A DNA stretch of 54,534 nt from Prochlorococcus sp. AG-409-J19. GTDB taxonomy: Bacteria; Cyanobacteriota; Cyanobacteriia; PCC-6307; Cyanobiaceae. The stretch covers positions 1-54,534 of the forward strand of contig QCKC01000009.1 in assembly GCA_003215635.1 (NCBI GenBank), in the 5' to 3' direction. The translations under genes were made by a program, and so were the position numbers. Shown in pieces: positions 24,636 to 32,959 of this stretch; positions within the stretch are counted from its first letter, which is position 1, and each line of letters begins with the position of its first letter. The notes under the pieces are model-generated. The model made no database searches, had not been told where the DNA came from, and worked only from the letters and a program-made list of their open reading frames with translations.

Positions 24636-25679
24636 CTAATTCAAAGGAAATATAAATGATTTAATCTCATTGCGGAAATTAACCATGCAGCGATCTCCAA
24701 TATTCAAAGAACAATCTAAAGGTTGACTAACACGTAAAACATGTTCTTGAAGTTTAATCCTTAACAGGAAGTAGTTTTCTAGAAATTCCTTTCCTTGCAC
24801 TAAGCAATCACCATTAGAATCTAAATGAATTTCTAAAGCATTCTCATCAAATACTAATTGTAATGACCTAACATTGGTAGGAGGATTATGATTTAGCAAA
24901 GGGCCCAAAGGTGTTAGAAGAATCCCATTCTCTGATTTAGCTGGTAATACATTTTTTTTAAGCGCAAAAGAAGCAACAAAAGGATTAGAAGGTTTATTAA
25001 CTATTTGATTTGGTGTTGCAAATTGCTGAATCATTCCATCTCGTAAAATTGCAACACGATCACATATTGCTAGTGCTTCCTGTGGATCATGAGTAACCAA
25101 TATTCCAGTAGCTTCACAACTCCTTAGTACAGAAGAAAGTTCACACCTAAGCCTCAATCTAACCTCCACATCCAGACTTGAGAAAGGTTCATCTAATAAG
25201 ACAAGAGAAGTTCCAGGAGCTAATGCTCTTGCTAGGGCTAGTCTTTGTCGTTGTCCTCCGGAAAGCTCATGAGGGAAACGCTCTTTTAAATCTCCCAATC
25301 CAAGGAGATCAAGCAACCAATCAACCCTAGAATAATTTTCCCGACTTCTTATTCCAAAAGAGGCGTTATCCCATGCATTTAGGTGAGGAAATAATGCATA
25401 ATCCTGAAAAACCATGCCAACACTTCTTCTTTCTGGAGGAATCAATCGGAAACGGTTTGAAACTTCCTCTTGATTTATATATATTCGTCCTTTTGTAGGA
25501 ATCTCAAAACCAGCTATTAAGCGCAGTAATGTTGTTTTACCACAGCCGGAAGGTCCTAAAAGACCCACCAACTCGCCACGATTAACCTCAAGATTAATAT
25601 TCCCTAATGCAAAATCATCATATGGATTAGAACCATAATGTAGTGAAAGATCCTGAATAACTAAGTGTGAATAATTCAA
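24636..25679 (-). CDS. futC: iron(III)-type ABC transporter ATP-binding protein (FutC/FbpC-like)
   Basis: The 347 residues form a Fe3+/sulfate-class importer ATPase. Walker A is GLLGPSGCGKTTLLRLIAGF near residue 36, Q-loop MVFQDYALFPHL near 90, signature LSGGQRQRLALARALAPG near 138, Walker B LVLLDEPFSSLD near 159 and H-loop VTHDPQEAL near 196. A C-terminal TOBE-like regulatory domain occupies about residues 240-347. It would energise ferric iron import; the permease and binding protein are not in this window. It is one base downstream of regulator 2, so one operon. The symbol is by analogy; related substrates are possible. Confidence 0.8.
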   Translation of the reverse strand: MNYSHLVIQDLSLHYGSNPYDDFALGNINLEVNRGELVGLLGPSGCGKTTLLRLIAGFEIPTKGRIYINQEEVSNRFRLIPPERRSVGMVFQDYALFPHLNAWDNASFGIRSRENYSRVDWLLDLLGLGDLKERFPHELSGGQRQRLALARALAPGTSLVLLDEPFSSLDVEVRLRLRCELSSVLRSCEATGILVTHDPQEALAICDRVAILRDGMIQQFATPNQIVNKPSNPFVASFALKKNVLPAKSENGILLTPLGPLLNHNPPTNVRSLQLVFDENALEIHLDSNGDCLVQGKEFLENYFLLRIKLQEHVLRVSQPLDCSLNIGDRCMVNFRNEIKSFIFPLN

Positions 25680-25680
25680 A

Positions 25681-26313
25681 TCAACTAATCCAATTCGAGC
25701 TTGATTCCATTAGGCGTTGAGAAAGGAGAAACAAGCCTTGTGGTTCCACAATTTGCAAATCAGATTGATTGCGCAGAAAGGTTATTTGACGAGTAACCGT
25801 TGAACGGGTAGCCCCTATTAACTCAGCCATACGCGCATGCCCAACAGCAAAAGGTAGAAGATATCCGTCCGCTCTTCGAATGCCGAAACGACTTACCAGT
25901 AATTGTAATAGAGATATAAGTCTAGCTTCAGCACCTACTGGGTGCCTAACGAGGTGAAAATCAAAAAGCCACTGCCATAGATGATCCTTCTCGCCTGGGC
26001 ATTCAGAAGTGTAATGAATATCGACTCTGCTATCTGTTAATGCTTCCAAAAGCAGGTTCATATCGATTGGCAGACGCATACAGCTATCTTCAGAATCACC
26101 ACAAAATGCGAGTGTTATGTCCGGGATCTGATCTCCAAAAGAGCCAGAGACCCTAGCTATACCATCAATAAAGGATAGCCGAACAAAAATACGTTCCTCC
26201 GACTTAGGAGCCAAAAGGAATGTTTGCCCTTCACGTAAAATTAGAGATTTAAAGGGTTCCAGATTCAGTTTGGCCCTAGAAAGTTTGATGTCATTTTGAA
26301 TGGTAGAAATCAT
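25681..26313 (-). CDS. CRP/FNR-family regulator (regulator 2)
   Basis: The 210-residue protein has the same architecture as regulator 1: an N-terminal barrel without a cAMP cassette and a C-terminal winged helix (GHARMAELIGATRSTVTRQITFLR near residues 161-184). It contains three cysteines (AFCGD, DSCMR, SECPG). It is cotranscribed with the FutC-like ATPase, ending one base before it, and presumably controls iron import. Regulators 1 and 2 resemble each other in the helical dimer segment (GSAEQRLQALFALLVNRLGRR against VGAEARLISLLQLLVSRFGIR), so they are paralogues. Confidence 0.85.
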   Translation of the reverse strand: MISTIQNDIKLSRAKLNLEPFKSLILREGQTFLLAPKSEERIFVRLSFIDGIARVSGSFGDQIPDITLAFCGDSEDSCMRLPIDMNLLLEALTDSRVDIHYTSECPGEKDHLWQWLFDFHLVRHPVGAEARLISLLQLLVSRFGIRRADGYLLPFAVGHARMAELIGATRSTVTRQITFLRNQSDLQIVEPQGLFLLSQRLMESSSNWIS

Positions 26314-26823
26314 TATTTGCTACTTGTTCAGGAATGGCCTTATTCAAGAAATTATGAAACAGTTTAAGGTATCCAATAGAGAAACATTAGTACTGGGACG
26401 GGATCTCGCAACTCAGGACAAATCGCTTGTGCTAAAAGATACATAAAACAGTATAAAACCTGCTAACTCCTTAGTAGCGATCAGAGTGTAAAAATGGACG
26501 CGAAAGATGCCCTAAAGTACTTTTTGCTACATCATCAGGTATCAAAAGATAGGCGCAGCTGTCTGCCTCGGAGGCGGCGATCAAATAAGCTGCTGATGAC
26601 CTCCAACTATGAAAAAAATAATAATATCAACCGACAGTTAACAACTAGACTTACATTTCAATAATTCAATTGGTTTAAATTAAAGAATAAAAGGTAATTA
26701 GCGTAAAATTAACGAAGTAAAAAGTGAGTTCGTTAATACAAACCAATATGAATTTTAAATTCCAGTCCTAATAGTCTATAATAAGATAAGGCAGACAACA
26801 GATCCGTGGTAAATTGAATATCC
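26314..26823. other. 510-base divergent intergenic region with a GC-rich core
   Basis: The region separates regulator 2 from nth. Most is very AT-rich. A core at about 26490-26600 is clearly richer in GC and contains the near-palindrome GCCTCGGAGGC. An ATG-started 56-codon frame spans 26494-26664 (opening MDAKDALKYFLLHHQ, then Arg-rich). It could be a small gene or a structured RNA; neither is established. Confidence 0.35.
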
Positions 26824-27477
26824 ATGCACAAGAAAGAAAGAGCCAATGAGGTAATACATTTTCTTAACTTGCTTTACCCTGAACCAGCTATTCCTCTTGA
26901 TCACAAAGATGAGTTTACTCTTTTAATTTCTGTTCTATTAAGTGCTCAATGTACAGACAAGAAAGTAAATGAAATCACCCCTTTTTTATATAAGATTGCA
27001 GACAGTCCTCAAAAAATGCAGAGATTAGGATCTAAAGGGATCCTAGACATCATAAAACCAATAGGTTTATCTAAGAAAAAGGCAGTATATATAGAGCAAC
27101 TATCTGATATTATTGTCAAAGATTTCTCAGGTAAGGTCCCTAAAACATACAAAGAATTAGAATCTCTTCCTGGTGTTGGCCATAAGACTGCAAGTGTAGT
27201 TATGTCTCAAGCCTTTGGCTATCCTGCATTCCCTGTAGATACTCATATACACAGATTATCCCAAAGATGGGAATTAACTTCCGGCAAGAATGTTCTACAA
27301 ACAGAAAGAGATTTAAAGAATATCTTCCCAAAAAAAGATTGGAACAGACTTCATATTCAAATAATATATTATGGACGCGAGTTTTGTAGCGCAAAAGGTT
27401 GTGATGGGACGATATGCCCCCTTTGTAAGAAATTATTCCCAAACAGAAAAAATCCTGTTATCTGCAAAAAAGCATAA
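26824..27477 (+). CDS. nth: endonuclease III
   Basis: Nth removes oxidised pyrimidines and nicks the abasic site in base-excision repair. The 217 residues show the helix-hairpin-helix LPGVGHKTASVVMSQAFG near residues 118-135 with the catalytic Lys, followed by the catalytic Asp in FPVDTHIHRLSQRW near 138-151. The C-terminal cluster region has Cys spaced x4, x4, x2 (CSAKGCDGTICPLC), not the E. coli Cys-x6-Cys-x2-Cys-x5-Cys pattern, so [4Fe-4S] binding may be altered. ATG start. It is convergent with the rhomboid gene. Confidence 0.95.
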   Translation: MHKKERANEVIHFLNLLYPEPAIPLDHKDEFTLLISVLLSAQCTDKKVNEITPFLYKIADSPQKMQRLGSKGILDIIKPIGLSKKKAVYIEQLSDIIVKDFSGKVPKTYKELESLPGVGHKTASVVMSQAFGYPAFPVDTHIHRLSQRWELTSGKNVLQTERDLKNIFPKKDWNRLHIQIIYYGREFCSAKGCDGTICPLCKKLFPNRKNPVICKKA

Positions 27478-27498
27478 ATATATTCCTCTATTAATTCA

Positions 27499-28050
27499 TT
27501 ATACTTTCAAATAACGTGTTGGGAATAGTAAAGCAACAAAAACACCACTAATAAATCCCATAATATGACCTAGCCAACTAACATTGGATGCAGTAGATAA
27601 TGGGGAAAGGGAGATTAAACTACCTCCAAAAAATAAGAATGAGAATGCTGTTAAGAAAATGCTAGTTAAATTTTTTTCAATAAATCCTATACATAAAAGG
27701 TATCCAAGCAAAGCATAACAAACTCCAGACAAACCATGTATTGAATAAGAATAGAAAGACCAAAGAAAAATTTGACTGATAAATACACTAATCCAAACTA
27801 AGATGTACGCCTTATAACCTCTTATTAAAACTAATATGCTAAGAGGTAGAAAGATGACTGAATTTGAAAGTAGATGTCCAAACCCAGAATGACTAAATGG
27901 TGATGTAAATATGCCAATAATATTCGTTCCTGGTACCAAAGGCAAGTTCCATTGCCCAGAAAAAAAAACTTGATCTAAAGACTCTTGTAGCAAAGATACC
28001 AACAAAAGTCCTACAGGCAGTAAAAGCTTAGGAAGCATCTCAACGATCAC
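27499..28050 (-). CDS. rhomboid family intramembrane serine protease
   Basis: This 183-residue membrane protein has the rhomboid signature: HSGFGHLLSNSVIFLPLSIL near residue 52 (oxyanion His/Asn), nucleophile Ser in HGLSGVCYALLGY near residue 108, and catalytic His in SWLGHIMGFISGVF near 160. About six spans are visible. It would cut transmembrane substrates in the plasma or thylakoid membrane. GTG at 28050 or ATG at 28038 may be the start. The catalytic pair is complete, so activity is likely. Confidence 0.88.
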   Translation of the reverse strand: MIVEMLPKLLLPVGLLLVSLLQESLDQVFFSGQWNLPLVPGTNIIGIFTSPFSHSGFGHLLSNSVIFLPLSILVLIRGYKAYILVWISVFISQIFLWSFYSYSIHGLSGVCYALLGYLLCIGFIEKNLTSIFLTAFSFLFFGGSLISLSPLSTASNVSWLGHIMGFISGVFVALLFPTRYLKV

Positions 28051-28112
28051 GTAGGAATATTTAGTAGAGTAATCTCTTGAAACTACTCATTAATAGGAAA
28101 ATTGACCTCACC

Positions 28113-28775
28113 ATGAAAATCGCTATTAGTGGAGCATCAGGCAAAACTGGCTTTCGCTTGGCAGAAGAAGCAAAGAGAAAAGGTCATCAAGTGGTTCTTC
28201 TAACTCGTAAAAATTCCAAGATCCCAGATAGCATAAATTCTATTGAGAACCAAGTTATAACATTAAATAATGAGTCATCATTAGATAATGCAATGTCTGG
28301 TTGTGATGCATTAATCATCGCAACTGGTGCAAGGCCTTCAATAGATCTAACCGGACCTGCAAGGGTTGATGCCTGTGGCGTGACGCAACAGGTCAAGAGT
28401 TGTCAGAGAGTAGGAATTGAAAGGGTTTTACTTGTCAGTTCACTGTGTGCAGGAAAATTAATTCATCCTCTAAACCTTTTTGGCTTAATACTTATATGGA
28501 AAAGGATTGGAGAAAAAGCATTAGAGAATAGCGGTCTTGATTGGACAATAATAAGACCCGGAGGCCTCAATGAAATAGAAGAAGGGATTCAAGAAGAAGG
28601 GATTCAATACTCCTCTTCTAATACACAGGAAGAAGGTTCAATACCCAGAAGACTCGTTGCTAAGTGCTGCATCGAAGCACTTAATTCTGAGAAATCAATA
28701 AATCAAATAATAGAGATTACTAGTACTAGAGAAATAAAACCTAAAACTCTAGATGAAGCACTACGAGACTTTTGA
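28113..28775 (+). CDS. NAD(P)-binding NmrA/SDR-like protein
   Basis: About 220 residues form an atypical short-chain dehydrogenase of the NAD(P)-binding Rossmann type: KIAISGASGKTGFRLAEEA at the N-terminus, LIIATGARPSIDLTGPARVD near residue 70, and LLVSSLCAGKL plus WTIIRPGG further on. Homologues include NmrA-like and Ycf39-type proteins. ATG at 28113 is preferred over TTG at 28077, which adds a poor leader. A perfect 15-base tandem duplication at 28578-28607 repeats EEGIQ. It probably acts in the cytoplasm; substrate unknown. Confidence 0.82.
   Translation: MKIAISGASGKTGFRLAEEAKRKGHQVVLLTRKNSKIPDSINSIENQVITLNNESSLDNAMSGCDALIIATGARPSIDLTGPARVDACGVTQQVKSCQRVGIERVLLVSSLCAGKLIHPLNLFGLILIWKRIGEKALENSGLDWTIIRPGGLNEIEEGIQEEGIQYSSSNTQEEGSIPRRLVAKCCIEALNSEKSINQIIEITSTREIKPKTLDEALRDF
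28578..28607 (+). repeat. perfect 15-base tandem duplication inside NmrA-like gene
   Basis: GAAGAAGGGATTCAA occurs twice in tandem (28578-28592, 28593-28607), adding five residues (EEGIQ) in frame near residue 156. Confidence 0.95.
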
Positions 28776-28822
28776 ATAAAAAAAGGGCATAATCTAAAAA
28801 TTATATAGAAGCAAAACTCACT

Positions 28823-29017
28823 ATGAGCAACGCTAAAATTGATGCCTTGCAACTCATGCTCACTGACCTAAGAACTAGAAACGAACCAATTCGCCACAAA
28901 GCAGCATTTCGCGGTTGCCAGCCTGAATTCCAAAGTCTGGTCACCTCATTGATTGAGCAACTTGAGGAAGAACTTCATTCGGAAAAGAAACTTTTACGAT
29001 CTGGTGAATCACATTAA
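28823..29017 (+). CDS. small cyanobacterial conserved hypothetical protein
   Basis: This 64-residue protein is acidic and helical, opening SNAKIDALQLMLTDLRTRNE and ending in LEEELHSEKKLLRSGES. It contains HKAAFRGCQPEFQSLVTSLI near residues 25-44. I believe it is a conserved marine-cyanobacterial small protein, but I cannot name the family or function. ATG start, 47 bases after the NmrA-like gene. Confidence 0.65.
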   Translation: MSNAKIDALQLMLTDLRTRNEPIRHKAAFRGCQPEFQSLVTSLIEQLEEELHSEKKLLRSGESH

Positions 29018-29066
29018 AACCTTGCCTTTGATATTTAAACTCACAAAGGAATGAAGAGAAAAGAAA

Positions 29067-29960
29067 TCAGCCCAGTTCTAAACAAGCCAAGGCATATACA
29101 TTGTTCATTGAAATAGGAGGTTGTTTACCCTTATACATTCTTATTGTTTTAGTGGTTTTTTCAAAACCCAAATTAACTAACAAAGACTCAACGTTATTAT
29201 TTAAACCAGGTGAATCCAAAAGCACTGTTCCTGGATGTTGTTCAATTAAACGTTTAAGCAATAATTCAGCTAAATCTGTTGTGTCCGCTAAAAGGGGGCC
29301 AATCCTCCAACCTTTACCTTCACGAAGTAAGCATGGCCTAATACGTCCAAACCCATGGCAAGCCCCCATTGAATCAACCAATGCTAAAACTTTTCCTGAA
29401 GCATGATTGAGCCAATAACCAAGGAAATGAGGTCTTGGTGAAGGCTCACGCTTTGCGTCATAAGCTTGTACAGCTGCGTTTGGAATAGCAGCACCTTCAA
29501 GTAAATGAAGTTCTCCTCCATGAATGTCTTGCGATTTTTCTAAGCTTGGATAAATATCTCCATTACCTTCTAATTTCCAACGAGTAGTTGGTGAAGACTC
29601 GGCAAAACCCCATGAAGAATAATCATTTACCCTTTCAAGAGCTGCCTCAAGTCCAATACAAGGAAGATCATTTAAATGATCTAAAGCTCTCTTCCATAAT
29701 TCAACTCCATATCCCCTGCCTCTCTGTTCTGGTACGACAAGAAACAACCCAATAAAGCCGTAAAATGAGTTATATCGAACTCCAGAGATACAACCAATAG
29801 GCTCAGAATTAATACACCCTACCCAAAGCCCTTGATTATCTGTACTTCGATAAATGCTGACATCGTCTGTTCCTGGAGCGAATCCCTCTTCTCGTGCCCA
29901 TTTAGTAACCTTATATATATCGGGATATTCAAGGGGTCGAATTTGCAGGGTTTGCCCCAT
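29067..29960 (-). CDS. GNAT family N-acetyltransferase, two-domain
   Basis: The 297-residue protein has an N-terminal GNAT domain: acetyl-CoA loop VPEQRGRGYGVELWKRALDHL near residues 76-96 and the preceding strands VGCINSEPIGCISGVRYN. A second GNAT-like C-terminal domain (Acetyltransf_18 type) follows from about residue 165 (NHASGKVLALVDSMGACHGFGRIR, then VLLDSPGLNNNVESLLVNLGFE). The acceptor is unknown. It begins with ATG at 29960. The rightward ORF inside it is a shadow. Confidence 0.85.
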   Translation of the reverse strand: MGQTLQIRPLEYPDIYKVTKWAREEGFAPGTDDVSIYRSTDNQGLWVGCINSEPIGCISGVRYNSFYGFIGLFLVVPEQRGRGYGVELWKRALDHLNDLPCIGLEAALERVNDYSSWGFAESSPTTRWKLEGNGDIYPSLEKSQDIHGGELHLLEGAAIPNAAVQAYDAKREPSPRPHFLGYWLNHASGKVLALVDSMGACHGFGRIRPCLLREGKGWRIGPLLADTTDLAELLLKRLIEQHPGTVLLDSPGLNNNVESLLVNLGFEKTTKTIRMYKGKQPPISMNNVYALACLELG

Positions 29961-30114
29961 GGTGGTTAAGCTAAGACAATAGTTATAACAAAAGAATTAT
30001 AAAAAGCCATGAAAGTTATTAAATGATTAATTACATAAGCATATAAATGCTTGGAGACATAAGAAAAAAAATTGCTACTGTTTAAAGGATGATACTCAAT
30101 CTCACCCGATTGGA

Positions 30115-30354
30115 TCAACCAGATGCGTCCATATCATCAGGGAGTGAATTCGTTTCCATTAAACTATAAGAATAAGGAACAACCAATAAAAAGATGATCC
30201 ACCAAATAAAAATGCTAGTACAAATAAGGAATTTAATAATAAAATTGTTAAAGAGCAGGAAAGAAATTATAATTATCGAAATTCCGAATAGGAAGATAGT
30301 CCAAGGTTGGCACCAGAAGGGCTTATGGGACCAGAATTCTTTCATGAAGTCCAC
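30115..30354 (-). CDS. small two-span membrane protein (DUF6737-like)
   Basis: This 79-residue protein has an aromatic head (WSHKPFWCQPWTIFLFG) and two membrane spans (IFLFGISIIIISFLLF and FLICTSIFIWWIIFLLVVPYSYS). The KPxWCQPW signature is, to my recollection, that of the cyanobacterial DUF6737 family. GTG at 30354 or ATG at 30345 may be used. It lies 9 bases after the PPC-glutaredoxin fusion gene and is likely cotranscribed. Function is unknown. Confidence 0.65.
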   Translation of the reverse strand: MDFMKEFWSHKPFWCQPWTIFLFGISIIIISFLLFNNFIIKFLICTSIFIWWIIFLLVVPYSYSLMETNSLPDDMDASG

Positions 30355-30363
30355 TAGTTTAAA

Positions 30364-30984
30364 CTACCTTAGAGTTTCGATTTTTCCGGAGTCAACAATA
30401 TTTATTAACTCATCATAGCCACCTATGAATTGACCATCAAAGAAAAGCTGCGGAAAAGTAGAATTATTACTTTTTTGTTTTAATAAATTAAAATCATCGT
30501 CATTATTAATATGATTTATAAGATGTGGCACTTTATTTCTGTTTAAGATATAAAGTGCCTTTGCGGACCATGGACAATTGGATAGAACGGCGATAGTTAA
30601 TCTTGTTGAATTGTTATTAACAGTCTCACTATTTTCGAATTTATAAACATTTGATTGTTCTTGATGAAATCCCAGAAGAACATCTGCATTCTTCAAAACT
30701 TTACTCCCAACCTCCAAGTGGCCTCCCCAGACTTTACAATCACTATCAGAGATACTTAGGTGTAAATGAACACCTTTAGGCGAGATTGTACCATTTAAAG
30801 TAATTATTTCTAAATTGCCTTCTAGTCTTGTATGAGCTGATTTATTTGGGCATTGGAATACTGCTATTGAAAGATTTCCCACTATTCCCAGGATATACCC
30901 CTCTTCGCCTTGTTCTTTACCGAGATTTTCCAAGGATAAATAAAGATCGCTTCCAGGAGGAAGTCTTAAAGGGATCGATCTCAT
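30364..30984 (-). CDS. PPC (DUF296) domain fused to a glutaredoxin domain
   Basis: About 206 residues join two domains. Residues 1-115 are a PPC/DUF296 fold: RLPPGSDLYLSLENLGKEQG at the start, LEIITLNGTISPKGVHLHLS near 60, and the hallmark WGGHLEVGSKVLKNADVLLG near 88-107. Residues 128-206 are glutaredoxin-like, with the active site CPWS (SNCPWSAKALYILN near 138) and TFPQLFFDGQFIGGYDELI near 176. CPWS has a single active-site Cys, so it would be monothiol, possibly an Fe-S or regulatory type rather than a reductase. ATG at 30984 is preferred over TTG at 30990. Confidence 0.85.
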   Translation of the reverse strand: MRSIPLRLPPGSDLYLSLENLGKEQGEEGYILGIVGNLSIAVFQCPNKSAHTRLEGNLEIITLNGTISPKGVHLHLSISDSDCKVWGGHLEVGSKVLKNADVLLGFHQEQSNVYKFENSETVNNNSTRLTIAVLSNCPWSAKALYILNRNKVPHLINHINNDDDFNLLKQKSNNSTFPQLFFDGQFIGGYDELINIVDSGKIETLR

Positions 30985-30990
30985 AACCAA

Positions 30991-31436
30991 AGTATTTTGC
31001 TTGTTTTATAAGATAACACTATTCAAGTCATATCAGAATAATTGATCTTATAGATAAAAAGAACTAAACATTATCTAATGAGATTAAAATGCAAATTAGA
31101 ATAATTTTGGATAGGTTTTAAAATTTCTAGTTTGCCTCAATAGAGAAACAAAGAAATAAGAATTTAAAACTTAATTCTGTTCTATTTTTCTGACTATATA
31201 TGTCATCAATAATAATGAAAGAGCCAATACGAGGAGGAGGAATTTGGTCATGATAAGAATTACATTAAATCAAGTATAACTCTTAAATGCACATTGGGAA
31301 GATTTATATCTATATTGGCATCTAAACAGAGTTACGATTTGCATAACATTACCCACAAATATAGATTACAATAAATCAAGAATTTATTGTTTTTTCAAAT
31401 ATCTCTCCATGCTCTAATAGTGTTTTTCTTAAAATA
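30991..31436. other. AT-rich intergenic region with a 26-aa membrane ORF
   Basis: This 446-base gap separates two divergent genes. It is very AT-rich and shows no terminator or palindrome of note. Its only coding candidate is the 26-codon leftward membrane ORF at 31171-31251, described separately. The promoter of the CDP-alcohol phosphatidyltransferase gene must lie near its right end. Confidence 0.5.
31171..31251 (-). CDS. 26-aa single-span membrane peptide
   Basis: A leftward ATG-started frame encodes 26 residues: a short head (MTK), one strongly hydrophobic span (FLLLVLALSLLLMTYIV) and a charged tail (RKIEQN). The charge pattern and size resemble small photosynthetic or respiratory complex subunits. 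No named family is recognised, and the ribosome site is weak. Such short AT-rich membrane frames can arise by chance. Confidence 0.4.
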   Translation of the reverse strand: MTKFLLLVLALSLLLMTYIVRKIEQN

Positions 31437-31985
31437 TTGAAAAAGATTGCCAATTTACTAACACTGCTCAGAGCAATTGCTGGGCTTCCACTGGCTATTA
31501 GCCTTGCCAAAGGCTACATAGAAGTTGCCTGCAGTATCTTTATACTTGGTAATTTAACGGATCTATTAGATGGTTGGCTAGCAAGGAAATCTGGAGGAGG
31601 CTCAGATTGGGGGGCAAGACTAGACCCTCTAGCAGACAAAATATTTATTTTAGCTCCAATGATCTGGTTAACATCTCAATCAGTACTACCACCATGGGTG
31701 GTTTGGATAATAGTCTCTAGAGAATTAGTAATCTCTGAGTGGCGTTCTAAAGCATCTAATGGAGGCAAGGCTTCTATAATGGGAAAATTAAAAACAAGTC
31801 TTCAGTTTACTTCTATCTTGTTAATGATATGGCCGTTGAAATGGGGAGGAGAAAACATAATGCAAAATCTTCACTTACTTGGGTGGTTTCTTTTTTGGCC
31901 CAGTGTATTATTGGCAATTTTGTCAGCATATGATTACCTCAAGGGCCAATCAATTTTTGATCAATTGAAAGATCAAGACTATTAA
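31437..31985 (+). CDS. pgsA: CDP-alcohol phosphatidyltransferase (PgsA-like)
   Basis: The 182-residue membrane enzyme has the full family motif D-x2-D-G-x2-A-R-x8-G-x3-D-x3-D in DLLDGWLARKSGGGSDWGAR followed by LDPLADKI, near residues 41-68. It should transfer a phosphatidyl group from CDP-diacylglycerol to glycerol 3-phosphate, making phosphatidylglycerol, an essential thylakoid lipid. About five spans are visible. Translation starts at TTG 31437; the family opening (KKIANLLTLLRAIAGLPLA) fits this start. Its 3' end overlaps the convergent epimerase gene by 47 bases. Confidence 0.85.
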   Translation: MKKIANLLTLLRAIAGLPLAISLAKGYIEVACSIFILGNLTDLLDGWLARKSGGGSDWGARLDPLADKIFILAPMIWLTSQSVLPPWVVWIIVSRELVISEWRSKASNGGKASIMGKLKTSLQFTSILLMIWPLKWGGENIMQNLHLLGWFLFWPSVLLAILSAYDYLKGQSIFDQLKDQDY

Positions 31986-32859
31986 CTGTCTTAATAGAAT
32001 AATCCTTGACAAAACTATTTTTCAAACCAGATTCCAGATCAAAACTTGGTGTCCAATCTAGATCTTTTTCTATAAGTGAGATATCAGTCAAGAAATGGGA
32101 TAGCCTAACTGGAAAGACTTTCCGTAAGTTAGGATTTAAATTTGAGGTATCAAAAGATCTAATATCCATATCACATGGATTCTTATTACATGCAATTGCG
32201 GCTTTCTCAATAAGGCCTTTAAAAGTAACGCCACCCTTACCACTACAATTGTATATTTGATTTAAGGCGCTATCATAATCCAAGCTCTTTACCATTGCTT
32301 CAGCAAGATCATCTACATGCCCTAGTTGAGTTATGGTTTTCCCAGAATCAGGCATTGGAATTGGGTAATTGTTAGTAATTCTATAAAAGAACCATGTTTC
32401 AATCGGATTGTAATTATCAGGGCCATATATGTATGTTGGTCTAAAACTTGTAAAAGGGATTCCAATCTGATCAAGCCACTTTTCTGTATCTACTTTGCCA
32501 GAATGTCTACTTTCAGGGTCAATCTTAGATTTCTCAGTTAATGGTAATTCTTCCGACGATAAATAGACGCCTGCTGAACTAACATATAAGAATCGATGAG
32601 AAGGAAAACCTGTTAATTCAATAACCCTCTTTGAATCTTCTAAAGTTCTACCAGAACTATCAATAATAACGTCAAACTTCCTACCTCGAAGTGACTCCAT
32701 TGTTGAAAGAGATGTCCTATCACCTAATAAATGCTCAACCCCGTCAGGAATTGGATTTTGCCCTCTAGTGAAAACACTTATTTCATGCCCTTTTGCTCTC
32801 AGATTCGAGACTATGGCTTTACCCACAAACCTAGTTCCCCCTACAACAAGAATTTTCAC
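31939..32859 (-). CDS. NAD-dependent epimerase-like, CSP41-type protein
   Basis: About 306 residues form an extended SDR: KILVVGGTRFVGKAIVSNL at the N-terminus, VFTRGQNPIPDGVEHLLGDR near residue 35, YVSSAGVYL near 95, SFRPTYIYGPDNYNPIETWF near 140 and YNCSGKGGVTFKGLIE near 216. This is the pattern of cyanobacterial CSP41b homologues, which in plastids bind RNA; in cyanobacteria an RNA or sugar role is open. GTG at 32859 is preferred because the upstream extension to 33015 has no homologous look and would overlap hisA. The Tyr-x3-Lys motif is not evident. Confidence 0.8.
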   Translation of the reverse strand: MKILVVGGTRFVGKAIVSNLRAKGHEISVFTRGQNPIPDGVEHLLGDRTSLSTMESLRGRKFDVIIDSSGRTLEDSKRVIELTGFPSHRFLYVSSAGVYLSSEELPLTEKSKIDPESRHSGKVDTEKWLDQIGIPFTSFRPTYIYGPDNYNPIETWFFYRITNNYPIPMPDSGKTITQLGHVDDLAEAMVKSLDYDSALNQIYNCSGKGGVTFKGLIEKAAIACNKNPCDMDIRSFDTSNLNPNLRKVFPVRLSHFLTDISLIEKDLDWTPSFDLESGLKNSFVKDYSIKTVNSLDLSIDQKLIGP

Positions 32860-32959
32860 AGCTATGAGTGAGAAAAAATGACAACAAGAATCATATACAA
32901 CCCAAGAGAAGACCTGTTGAGGGGGAAAATAGGGAGAAATATGAAGAGCAACATCAATT

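Noticed and set aside
26824..27477. nth as a horizontally acquired gene because of its unusual cysteine spacing
   Set aside because: As I recall, marine Synechococcus and Prochlorococcus Nth share this pattern, so it is lineage-typical.
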